From: Incurvaria masculella
Taxonomy: Eukaryota > Arthropoda > Insecta > Lepidoptera > Incurvariidae
Reading direction: 5' to 3'
Length of the DNA: 64,000 bases
Assembly: GCA_946894095.1 (NCBI GenBank)
Contig: OX335660.1
Span: forward strand, 1,369,001-1,433,000
The notes under the pieces were generated by a model. That model was given only the letters and a program-made list of their open reading frames with translations, was not told the origin of the DNA and did not search any database. Of this stretch, positions 51,836 to 61,598 are shown one piece after another (within the stretch, counting starts at the first letter, position 1; the number at the start of each line of letters is the position of its first letter). Position numbers and translations under genes: made by a program.

Positions 51836-52395
51836 TTACGTACTAATATTGGCACATTTGGATCTTATGCATCTCAGTGTAAGAATAAAAAATATAGAGA
51901 AAACTATTAAGACAGATAAGGCGAATAATACAAAAATAAAAATTAACGCAATATTTGAATTATCTATTTTCTCATTCGCAAGAGTCGCTGGTATAGATTC
52001 CTCAACGGTGAAGTTACTTGCGGTAGTTATTTCTTCAGAGGTAGAGTTACATGCGGTAGTCGTTCCCTCAGAGGTTGAGTTTTTTCCGGTAGTTGTTTCT
52101 ACAATGGTCGGATTTTTTCCGGTAGTTATTTCTTCAAAGGTGGAGTTACTTGCGATAGTTGTTTCTTCAGAGGTCGAGTTATTTCCAGCAGTTATTTTTT
52201 CAAAAGTCGAGTGTTTTTCGGTAGTATTTCCTTCAGAGTGGAAGTCCTTTATAGTAGACGCTCTTTCAGTAGAATTATTTTCCTCTGCAGACGGCATCGA
52301 TGTGGATGGTAAGTTCCCGAAGGACTCATCTTTGGCAGATATTTGCACATGATTATATGCTGGTACCTTATGTGTTTGTGGCCTCGCCTGGACCA
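51836..52395 (-). CDS. Mucin-like single-pass membrane protein terminal exon, unit 4
   Basis: An acceptor (TTTGTCTCTTTTCTAG) precedes 52395. The exon continues in one frame for about 186 codons to the TAA at 51836. The ectodomain is Ser/Thr/Glu-rich with an internal period (NSTSEETT, NSTFEEIT, NPTIVETT, NSTSEGTT, NSTSEEIT) and about eight N-glycosylation sequons. One long transmembrane helix follows (ALIFIFVLFALSVLIVFSIF), then a short basic tail (RCIRSKCANIST). The exon needs one nucleotide from an upstream exon, or the protein could start at the ATG at 52423 (MLTQFVSFLVV). I infer a glycosylated cell-surface or envelope-like stalk protein. The family is not recognised. Confidence 0.5.
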
Positions 52396-52819
52396 CTAGA
52401 AAAGAGACAAACTGTGTAAGCATTTGATTTAATCCCCAGATTCTGAAGCCTGGCTAGAGTCGAACAGCTTTATGAAAATAATGAAACAAACACAAATATA
52501 AACCTTTCCATCCTTTACATCACGATTACGTACTAATATTGGCACATTTGGATCTTATGCATCTAAGTGTAAGAATAAAAAATATAGAAAAAACTATTAA
52601 GACAGATAAGGCGAATAATACAAAAATAAAAATTAACGCAATATTTGAATTATCTATTTTCTCATTCGCAAGAGTCGCTGGTATAGATTCCTCAACGGTG
52701 AAGTTACTTGCGGTAGTTATTTCTTCAGAGGTAGAGTTACATGCGGTAGTCGTTCCCTCAGAGGTGGAGTTTTTTCCGGTAGTTGTTTCTACAATGGTCG
52801 GATTTTTTCCGGTAGTTAT

Positions 52820-53085
52820 TTATTCAAAGGTGGAGTTACTTGAGGTAGTTGTTTCTTCAGAGGTCGAGTTATTTCCAGCAGTTGTTTTTTTAAAAGTCGA
52901 GTCTTTTTCGGTAGTTTTTCCTTCAGAGTGGAAGTCCTTTATAGTAGACGCTCTTTCAGTAGAATTATTTTCCTCTGCAGACGGCATCGATGTGGATGTT
53001 AAGTTCCCGAAGGACTCATCTTTGGCAGATATTTGCACATGATTATATGCTGGTACCTTATGTGTTTGTGGCCTCGCCTGGACCA
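52820..53085 (-). pseudogene. Mucin-like exon, unit 5, stop midway
   Basis: Same exon, but GAA has become TAA at 52820 in the repeat region, removing the membrane helix from the frame. Confidence 0.55.
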
Positions 53086-53612
53086 CTAGAAAAGAGACAA
53101 ACTGTGTAAGCATTTGATTTAATCCCCAGATTCTGAAGCCTGGCTAGAGTTGAAACAGCTTTATGAAAATAATGAAACAAACACAAATATAAACCTTTCC
53201 ATCCTTTACATCACGATTACGTACTAATATTGGCACATTTGGATCTTATGCATCTAAGTGTAAGAATAAAAAATATAGAAAAATCAATTAAGACAGATAA
53301 GGCGAATAATACAAAAATAAAAAGTAACGCAATATTTGAATTATCTATTATCTCATTCGCAAGAGTCGCTGGTATAGATTCCTCAACGGTGAAGTTACTT
53401 GCGGTAGTTATTTCTTCAGAAGTAGAGTTACATGCGGTAGTCGTTCCCTCAGAGGTTGAGTTTTTTCCGGTAGTTGTTTCTACAATGGTCGGATTTTTTC
53501 CGGTAGTTATTTCTTCAAAGGTGGAGTTACTTGCGGTAGTTTTTTCTTCAGAGGTCGAGTTATTTCCAGCAGTTGTTTTTTCAAAAGTCGAGTCTTTTTC
53601 GGTAGTTTTTCC

Positions 53613-53776
53613 TTAAGAGTGGAAGTCCTTTATAGTAGACACTCTTTCAGTAGAATTATTTTCCTCTGCAGACGGCATCGATGTGGATGTTAAGTTCCCG
53701 AAGGACTCATCTTTGGCAGATATTTGCACACGATTATATGTTGGTACCTTATGTGTTTGTGGCCTCGCCTGGACCA
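53613..53776 (-). pseudogene. Mucin-like exon, unit 6, early stop
   Basis: Frame stops after KDFHS (TAA at 53613). The same stop occurs in the units at 49.75, 51.54, 55.69 and 57.08 kb, so the change predates the duplications. Confidence 0.55.
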
Positions 53777-53907
53777 CTAGAAAAGAGACAGACTGTGTAA
53801 GCATTTGATTTAATCCCCAGATTCTGAAGCCTGGCTAGAATTGAGCCAGCTTTATGAGAATAATGAAACAAACACAAATATAAACCTTTCCATCCTTTAC
53901 ATCACGA

Positions 53908-54467
53908 TTACGTACTAATATTGGCACATTTGGATCTTATGCATCTCAGTGTAAGAATAAAAAATATAGAGAAAACTATTAAGACAGATAAGGCGAATAA
54001 TACAAAAATAAAAATTAACGCAATATTTGAATTATCTATTTTCTCATTCGCAAGAGTCGCTGGTATAGATTCCTCAACGGTGAAGTTACTTGCGGTAGTT
54101 ATTTCTTCAGAGGTAGAGTTACATGCGGTAGTCGTTCCCTCAGAGGTTGAGTTTTTTCCGGTAGTTGTTTCTACAATGGTCGGATTTTTTCCGGTAGTTA
54201 TTTCTTCAAAGGTGGAGTTACTTGCGATAGTTGTTTCTTCAGAGGTCGAGTTATTTCCAGCAGTTATTTTTTCAAAAGTCGAGTGTTTTTCGGTAGTATT
54301 TCCTTCAGAGTGGAAGTCCTTTATAGTAGACGCTCTTTCAGTAGAATTATTTTCCTCTGCAGACGGCATCGATGTGGATGGTAAGTTCCCGAAGGACTCA
54401 TCTTTGGCAGATATTTGCACATGATTATATGCTGGTACCTTATGTGTTTGTGGCCTCGCCTGGACCA
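53908..54467 (-). CDS. Mucin-like single-pass membrane protein terminal exon, unit 7
   Basis: Encodes the same protein as 51836-52395 without visible change, exactly 2,072 bp further on. Confidence 0.5.
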
Positions 54468-54891
54468 CTAGAAAAGAGACAAACTGTGTAAGCATTTGAT
54501 TTAATCCCCAGATTCTGAAGCCTGGCTAGAGTCGAACAGCTTTATGAAAATAATGAAACAAACACAAATATAAACCTTTCCATCCTTTACATCACGATTA
54601 CGTACTAATATTGGCACATTTGGATCTTATGCATCTAAGTGTAAGAATAAAAAATATAGAAAAAACTATTAAGACAGATAAGGCGAATAATACAAAAATA
54701 AAAATTAACGCAATATTTGAATTATCTATTTTCTCATTCGCAAGAGTCGCTGGTATAGATTCCTCAACGGTGAAGTTACTTGCGGTAGTTATTTCTTCAG
54801 AGGTAGAGTTACATGCGGTAGTCGTTCCCTCAGAGGTGGAGTTTTTTCCGGTAGTTGTTTCTACAATGGTCAGATTTTTTCCGGTAGTTAT

Positions 54892-55157
54892 TTATTCAAA
54901 GGTGGAGTTACTTGAGGTAGTTGTTTCTTCAGAGGTCGAGTTATTTCCAGCAGTTGTTTTTTCAAAAGTCGAGTCTTTTTCGGTAGTTTTTTCTTCAGAG
55001 TGGAAGTCCTTTATAGTAGACGCTCTTTCAGTAGAATTATTTTCCTCTGCAGACGGCATCGATGTGGATGTTAAGTTCCCGAAGGACTCATCTTTGGCAG
55101 ATATTTGCACATGTTTATATGCTGGTACCTTATGTGTTTGTGGCCTCGCCTGGACCA
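54892..55157 (-). pseudogene. Mucin-like exon, unit 8, stop midway
   Basis: Counterpart of unit 5 with a few substitutions (AYKHVQIS, HSEEKTTEK). Confidence 0.55.
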
Positions 55158-55684
55158 CTAGAAAAGAGACAAACTGTGTAAGCATTTGATTTAATCCCCA
55201 GATTCTGAAGCCTGGCTAGAGTTGAAACAGCTTTATGAAAATAATGAAACAAACACAAATATAAACCTTTCCATCCTTTACATCACGATTACGTACTAAT
55301 ATTGGCACATTTGGATCTTATGCATCTAAGTGTAAGAATAAAAAATATAGAAAAATCAATTAAGACAGATAAGGCGAATAATACAAAAATAAAAAGTAAC
55401 GCAATATTTGAATTATCTATTATCTCATTCGCAAGAGTCGCTGGTATAGATTCCTCAACGGTGAAGTTACTTGCGGTAGTTATTTCTTCAGAAGTAGAGT
55501 TACATGCGGTAGTCGTTCCCTCAGAGGTTGAGTTTTTTCCGGTAGTTGTTTCTACAATGGTCGGATTTTTTCCGGTAGTTATTTCTTCAAAGGTGGAGTT
55601 ACTTGCGGTAGTTTTTTCTTCAGAGGTCGAGTTATTTCCAGCAGTTGTTTTTTCAAAAGTCGAGTCTTTTTCGGTAGTTTTTCC

Positions 55685-55848
55685 TTAAGAGTGGAAGTCC
55701 TTTATAGTAGACACTCTTTCAGTAGAATTATTTTCCTCTGCAGACGGCATCGATGTGGATGTTAAGTTCCCGAAGGACTCATCTTTGGCAGATATTTGCA
55801 CACGATTATATGTTGGTACCTTATGTGTTTGTGGCCTCGCCTGGACCA
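55685..55848 (-). pseudogene. Mucin-like exon, unit 9, early stop
   Basis: Counterpart of unit 6. Confidence 0.55.
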
Positions 55849-55979
55849 CTAGAAAAGAGACAGACTGTGTAAGCATTTGATTTAATCCCCAGATTCTGAA
55901 GCCTGGCTAGAATTGAGCCAGCTTTATGAGAATAATGAAACAAACACAAATATAAACCTTTCCATCCTTTACATCACGA

Positions 55980-56539
55980 TTACGTACTAATATTGGCACA
56001 TTTGGATCTTATGCATCTCAGTGTAAGAATAAAAAATATAGAAAAAACTATTAAGACAGATAAGGCGAACAATACAAAAATAAAAATTAACGCAATATTT
56101 GAATTATCTATTTTCTCATTCGCAAGAGTCGCTGGTATAGATTCCTCAACGGTGAAGTTACTTGCGGTAGTTATTTCTTCAGAGGTAGAGTTACATGCGG
56201 TAGTCGTTCCCTCAGAGGTTGAGTTTTTTCCGGTAGTTGTTTCTACAATGGTCGGATTTTTTCCGGTAGTTATTTCTTCAAAGGTGGAGTTACTTGCGGT
56301 AGTTGTTTCTTCAGAGGTCGAGTTATTTCCAGCAGTTATTTTTTCAAAAGTCGAGTCTTTTTCGGTAGTATTTCCTTCAGAGTGGAAGTCCTTTATAGTA
56401 GACGCTCTTTCAGTAGAATTATTTTCCTCTGCAGACGGCATCGATGTGGATGGTAAGTTCCCGAAGGACTCATCTTTGGCAGATATTTGCACATGATTAT
56501 ATGCTGGTACCTTATGTGTTTGTGGCCTCGCCTGGACCA
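55980..56539 (-). CDS. Mucin-like single-pass membrane protein terminal exon, unit 10
   Basis: Full-length frame with small differences from units 4 and 7 (TTEKDSTFEK and SEETTTASNS). It is the third unit able to encode the complete stalk, membrane helix and tail. Confidence 0.5.
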
Positions 56540-57372
56540 CTAGAAAAGAGACAAACTGTGTAAGCATTTGATTTAATCCCCAGATTCTGAAGCCTGGCTA
56601 GAGTTGAAACAGCTTTATGAAAATAATGAAACAAACACAAATATAAACCTTTCCATCCTTTACATCACGATTACGTACTAATATTGGCACATTTGGATCT
56701 TATGCATCTAAGTGTAAGAACAAAATATATAGAAAATATAGAAAAAACAATTAAGACAGATAAGGCGAATAATACAAAAATAAAAAGTAACGCAATATTT
56801 GAATTATCTATTATCTCATTCGCAAGAGTCGCTGGTATAGATTCCTCAACGGTGAAGTTACTTGCGGTAGTTATTTCTTCAGAGGTAGAGTTACATGCGG
56901 TAGTCGTTCCCTCAGAGGTTGAGTTTTTTCCGGTAGTTGTTTCTACAATGGTCGGATTTTTTCCGGTAGTTATTTCTTCAAAGGTGGAGTTACTTGCGGT
57001 AGTTGTTTCTTCACAGGTCGAGTTATTTCCAGCAGTTGTTTTTTCAAAAGTCGAGTCTTTTTCGGTAGTTTTTCCTTAAGTGTGGAAGTCCTTTATAGTA
57101 GACGCTCTTTCAGTAGAATTAATTTCCTCTGCAGACGGCATCGATGTGGATGTTAAGTTCCCGAAGGACTCATCTTTGGCAGATATTTGCACATGATTAT
57201 ATGTTGGTACCTTATGTGTGTGTGTGGCCTCGCCTGGACCACTAGAAAAGAGACAGACTGTGTAAGCATTTGATTTAATCCCCAGATTCTGAAGCCTGGC
57301 TAGAATTGAGCCAGCTTTATGAAAATAATGAAACAAACACAAATATAAACCTTTCCATCCTTTACATCACGA

Positions 57373-57681
57373 TTACGTACTAATATTGGCACATTTGGAT
57401 CTTATGCATCTCAGTGTAAGAATAAAAAATATAGAGAAAACTATTAAGACAGATAAGGCGAATAATACAAAAATAAAAATTAACGCAATATTTGAATTAT
57501 CTATTTTCTCATTCGCAAGAGTCGCTGGTATAGATTCCTCAACGGTGAAGTTACTTGCGGTAGTTATTTCTTCAGAGGTAGAGTTACATGCGGTAGTCGT
57601 TCCCTCAGAGGTTGAGTTTTTTCCGGTAGTTGTTTCTACAATGGTCGGATTTTTTCCGGTAGTTATTTCTTCAAAGGTGGA
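57373..57681 (-). pseudogene. Mucin-like exon, unit 12, split by LTR insertion
   Basis: Keeps the last 100 or so codons (stalk end, membrane helix, tail). The upstream part is replaced at 57682 by the errantivirus LTR. Confidence 0.7.
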
Positions 57682-58387
57682 TGTTATGTATCCTTTCAAT
57701 AAAACTGAATATCTCGTGAAGATGAGTTTTATTTACTAAGTTACAACAATTTACAATTTTAAGACAATGTGACAATTAACAATTGGGGCGACTTATGCGG
57801 GAGTGAACTACTATTTAACGTGAGAAGTGGCTAGGATGAGAGATGGATATCAACTGTCCTTTAGAGCAGTGGTTAGTCTCCTTTTATACAATTCAATTAT
57901 CTCTGAGCTATTGATATTGGAGTCAAAGTAGCAATCTTTGAAGCTCCGCTCAAAACAACTTTATCTTTCTAATGAGCAAGATTATTCGACTAATTTAGGT
58001 AAGGCTTACAATGGGCCTTACTCTTTAGAGGTTACTGGTAAAGTTCATCACGTCGGAAGATAGTAGCTCTTAATAGGTAATTGTTCTTTTAGTTTGGGAC
58101 AATTTATTAGGTTTGACTCGCAGGTCATATGATAGCGGTATGTTTTTAGGATAACTAATTTATTAGCTTTGACACTGAGGTCAATGTGATAGCGGTGTGT
58201 CTTTAGGGATAACTAATTTATTAACGTTGACTCGCAGGTCAATTCGATAGCGGTATGTCTCTGAAGATAATTCTACAATAAAGTCTTAATAGAAAGATAG
58301 GAATACAATGAGTTATTATGAATTAAGGTACTTACATTGTTAGCAGATAATAACTGGTAAACCATTCATTTGGTAGAGTACATAACA
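57682..58387 (-). repeat. Errantivirus 3' LTR (706 bp)
   Basis: Bounded by inverted TGTTATGTA (57682-57690) and TACATAACA (58379-58387), with a polypurine tract immediately upstream. It contains a minus-strand TATAAAA (57884-57890) and an AATAAA polyadenylation signal (around 57728-57733). The sequence TTTGACTCGCAGGTCA-type tract (with GGTCAAT..GATAGCGGT) is repeated three times at 58110-58255, probably U3 enhancer repeats. Confidence 0.8.
57884..57890 (-). promoter_or_regulatory. LTR TATA box
   Basis: TATAAAA on the minus strand in TTGTATAAAAGGAGAC, placing the transcription start near 57,860 inside the LTR. Confidence 0.5.
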
Positions 58388-58422
58388 CCTCCCTACTTAA
58401 ACTAAACAATGGGGTTAAAAGT

Positions 58423-60346
58423 CTAATTGTTTAGATTATAAGTACATTTTGATTTAGAATCAACACTGGGAGTTCTCTTGACTCTGAGAGGGGTTCTTAA
58501 AGTAGGTTCATCTTCATCGTCACTAACATTGGTAGTCACGGCTAAATTAGACATTACTATAGTTGGTTCTACAACATTCCTTGTAGGGTTATGGCATTGA
58601 TTGAAGATCTGAATGCAACAATTTTTTGAAGGGTCACAAGTTTTAAATGGTTTTACAACTCTACAAAACCTATATAACATATATGATAACACTATGAAGC
58701 ATAATAAGTAAATAGTATAAGAAAAGTAATTATGATTCTTAAACATAAAAGGTTGGTCTTGTAATTTGTTTATTTCATTATCTAATGAATGCAATTTAAT
58801 AGAAGCTAGATTCAAATCGTCTAACTGTAAATTTCCTAATTGTATTGGAGGTAAAGTATAAACAGTTCTATTGATCTTATCTCTATTGCAACAATCGTCT
58901 TCGGTTATGTCGAATTCAATAGTTGGGGAATTCCAATTAGTAGTTATTTCATTAGTGGCAACTATTTGCATCAGGTTTGCATAACCTTTGCATCCACGGT
59001 CTAGATTAATGATTCCTGTATTCCATAGTTCAAATTCTTGGACATTTTTGTCAACACAATCAATCGTCAGTTTGGTAGGATTAGAGAATATATAAATCCA
59101 ACGATTATTTCTTAATTTCTGGAATATTTCTACACTAGCATGTAGCAATTTAGTGTCACAACTACTTGGAAGAGTTTTCACAACTTGGGTTAGTAAATAT
59201 GATTCACAAGATGGGTTAGATATGGTAGAATACTCATTCAAATCTTTACAAATAAAGTGTTCTAAACTTAAAGTCTTACAGCTACTTAAATCATCGAATT
59301 GTACATAAGATTGTCTATTGGTCAACATAGCTGTATACCTTTTGGAAGGTTGAACTAAGGCATAAAGGTAAGGTTTATCATCATGGGTATTAGGAATTGG
59401 TAAGGGAAGGGTATGATAAAGTTCGTATTCGTTAGGCGTTACTAAAGGAATATTCAATATAAAGACTAATTTAAAATTAATATAAAATACAGTTAATTCT
59501 GATAAATCTATGAGTAAATGTATGTTATCAAGACTTAATGGTAATGGAAATTCTTTTAATTGTCTTAGATATTTGGCATTATTATTTAACTCTTCATAAA
59601 CATGTTTTGGGCTAATAATAGCAGGGTGTAATACGTTTTGTTTAGCGAATAGGATTGAATTCGTGAGGATATCGATATTTTTTAATAAATCTTCTGACAG
59701 GGAATTCAGTATTGAAAAATGTGTACTTAAGAGCGTTTGCACTTGTAAACTATCCATAGTTTCTTGTGTTTTAGTCATATATTCATTGATAATTTGCATA
59801 TTTCTAATAATATTTCTTTCATTTTGATTAAGTTTTGTAATAGTATTATTAAAGTTTGATATAGCTGATTGGGTGACTTGAATTTGGCTTTTCATTAGTT
59901 GTAAAATATGAGCATCGTCAGACAATACTTTAGTGATGGCTTCATCATAATGTTTAGCATCGTCGTTGTCAAGTGTTCCGAATATAGTTTTCATGGCAGT
60001 TCATATTCCATCGAACCATCCACGTTTAACTCGTTTTGAATTAGTTAAATGTGATAAGGATTCGTATAGGGTTTGACATTCTCCATAACGACGTTTGATT
60101 GGTTTAAGTCGTGTGTTACATTTGATGTTAGATAAGGTGTGTTCTATTTCGTCGCATTTAAATTTAGTTGCAGAAATTTGAAAATCTAGTAACCTTAAAG
60201 TTTTGGGGATATTTTCAAAATCTTTGAATGTTATTAATTTCCAAGTATCTACTTGAATTTTCATTGTCCCTATGCGGTCAAAGTATAACCCGGTACCTTT
60301 TGTTATTTGAGTTATTTCTACCGATTCCGTTGTCGCAAGGCATAAC
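58423..60346 (-). pseudogene. env: Errantivirus envelope glycoprotein, interrupted by one in-frame stop
   Basis: The frame starts at a splice acceptor (CATGTTTCAG before 60346) overlapping the pol end; no in-frame ATG lies just upstream, so env is expected from a spliced mRNA. The surface part runs to a furin site (RVKR, about 60,030), followed by the fusion-peptide start (GWFDGI). A TGA at 60001-60003 interrupts there. The transmembrane subunit continues in the same frame for over 520 codons, with a heptad-rich helix (ISNFNNTITKLNQNERNI), many Cys, a membrane anchor (YLLCFIVLSYMLYRF) and a cytoplasmic tail ending at 58423. Errantiviral Env proteins are related to baculovirus F fusion proteins. 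As it stands this copy would not make full-length Env. Confidence 0.85.
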
Positions 60347-61502
60347 CTGAAACATGAGAAGAATTCGTTGATTTTTGGTTATCTTTTAAAGTATCCTTTG
60401 ATTCTTTTTCTATGTAAGGTTTAATTCTATTAAAATGTACTTTAACTAGTTTTCCTCTTTCCGTTTTGATAATCGCATTGGCTGATTTTTCGTTTAAGGA
60501 AATTATACGATAAGGTCCCGTCCATTTGGGGGAAAGTCTGGTATTTGCTAAACCTATGGATTGTTTATTTAGAAATACTAAGTCGTTAATTTTATATGTA
60601 GGGTTTGTTATCTTTGAATCGTAATTTAGTTTTGATTTTTCTTTAGAGAGTATTAAATTTTCTCTAGCTATTGTCAGTGATTTATTCAATTTATATTTTA
60701 AGTTATTAACATAGTCATCATAATTAGCATCTAGGTCTAGATTTGGGATAGCACTAGGTAGTAGGGGTTTGTTTCCAAAAACTAATTCATGTGGAGTATA
60801 TTTGCTACTGGAATGAACACTGGTGTTATATGAAAACATGGCTAAAGGTATGTAAGTGTCCCAATCGTTTTGGTCATCGTTGATGTATTGTTTAAGGTAA
60901 TCCTTGAGGGTTGAGTGACTCCTTTCTAGAGCACCATTTGTTTGAGGATGATATGCTGTGGATCTTAGCTGTTTTATTTTGAAAATACTTGCGATTTCTT
61001 TTAGTGTTTTAGACATAAATTCACTTCCTTGATCAGTAAGTATAGTTCTAGGAATACCAAAATAAGATATAAATAGAATTAATTTTTCAGCGATGGTTTC
61101 AGCATCGTGTACGGGTATGGGAAAGGCTTGAGAGAATTTGGATAAATCGTCTTGTAAAGTAAGTAGGAATCTGTTTCCATTTTCAGTTACAGGTAATGGT
61201 CCAACGATATCTAAAGCTATTCTTTCAAATGCTTGGGAAGAAGTTTTTGTTATGATCATAGGAACTTTATTTTTCCTTCGTGAAGTTTTATTTATTTGAC
61301 ACATAGTACAGGTTTTTATATAATCTTCGATATCTTTTTTCATGTTTGGCCATGAATAACGACTTTTGATTCGAGATAGCATTCGGACAATTCCGTTATG
61401 TCCGGAAGAAGGATTGTCGTGGTTTTCTTTTAAAATAATGGGTATTAATTCGGGATCAGGGTTGATTATTTTATTATGGCAAATTACGATTGATATTTCC
61501 AT
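60318..61502 (-). CDS. pol: Errantivirus Pol, integrase part
   Basis: From ATG 61502 the frame encodes an HHCC zinc finger (H...H...CTMCQINK), then the catalytic core with D,D-35-E (LDIVGPLP; ILTDQGSEF; NGALERS). Next is a GPY/F-type module (KWTGPYRII) and a basic C-terminus ending ALRQRNR-stop at 60318. It is in the same frame as the RT part upstream; only the TAA at 61599-61601 and the short open stretch between separate them, so originally this was one polyprotein. It overlaps the env acceptor by 29 bp. Confidence 0.9.
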   Translation of the reverse strand: MEISIVICHNKIINPDPELIPIILKENHDNPSSGHNGIVRMLSRIKSRYSWPNMKKDIEDYIKTCTMCQINKTSRRKNKVPMIITKTSSQAFERIALDIVGPLPVTENGNRFLLTLQDDLSKFSQAFPIPVHDAETIAEKLILFISYFGIPRTILTDQGSEFMSKTLKEIASIFKIKQLRSTAYHPQTNGALERSHSTLKDYLKQYINDDQNDWDTYIPLAMFSYNTSVHSSSKYTPHELVFGNKPLLPSAIPNLDLDANYDDYVNNLKYKLNKSLTIARENLILSKEKSKLNYDSKITNPTYKINDLVFLNKQSIGLANTRLSPKWTGPYRIISLNEKSANAIIKTERGKLVKVHFNRIKPYIEKESKDTLKDNQKSTNSSHVSGYALRQRNR

Positions 61503-61598
61503 GTTTCTAAAAATGTAAAATATTAATTGTTTAATTTTATCGAAGTTTATATTACAAAAAGAGTCTCTAAAATTAGGCAGGTATATTTTATTAATTTT

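Larger units (their letters stand above)
49250..57681 (-). repeat. 690-bp tandem array, about 12 units, 2,072-bp higher-order period
   Basis: The landmark GGCACATTTGGATCTTATGC recurs at about 49360, 50062, 51158, 51849, 52539, 53230, 53921, 54611, 55302, 55993, 56684 and 57386. Spacing is 690-702 bp, except where a transposon interrupts unit 2. Units fall into three types by minus-strand stops: full-length (51.8, 53.9, 56.0 kb), stop midway (52.8, 54.9 kb) and early stop (51.5, 53.6, 55.7 kb). Types repeat in the same order every 2,072 bp. The array ends abruptly at 57681, where an LTR is inserted. Confidence 0.95.

Noticed and set aside
51849..52352. Long plus-strand frames (128-192 codons) in every 690-bp unit, translating to Val/Glu/Ser repeats (AVVVSSEVELFP-type)
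   Set aside because: They are antisense shadows of the minus-strand Thr/Ser-rich frame. The minus strand has the acceptor, sequons, membrane helix and basic tail, and the plus frame has no such logic.
49250..57681. CRISPR-like regular repeats
   Set aside because: Units are contiguous 690-bp tandem copies without short repeat/spacer structure, in a eukaryotic genome.
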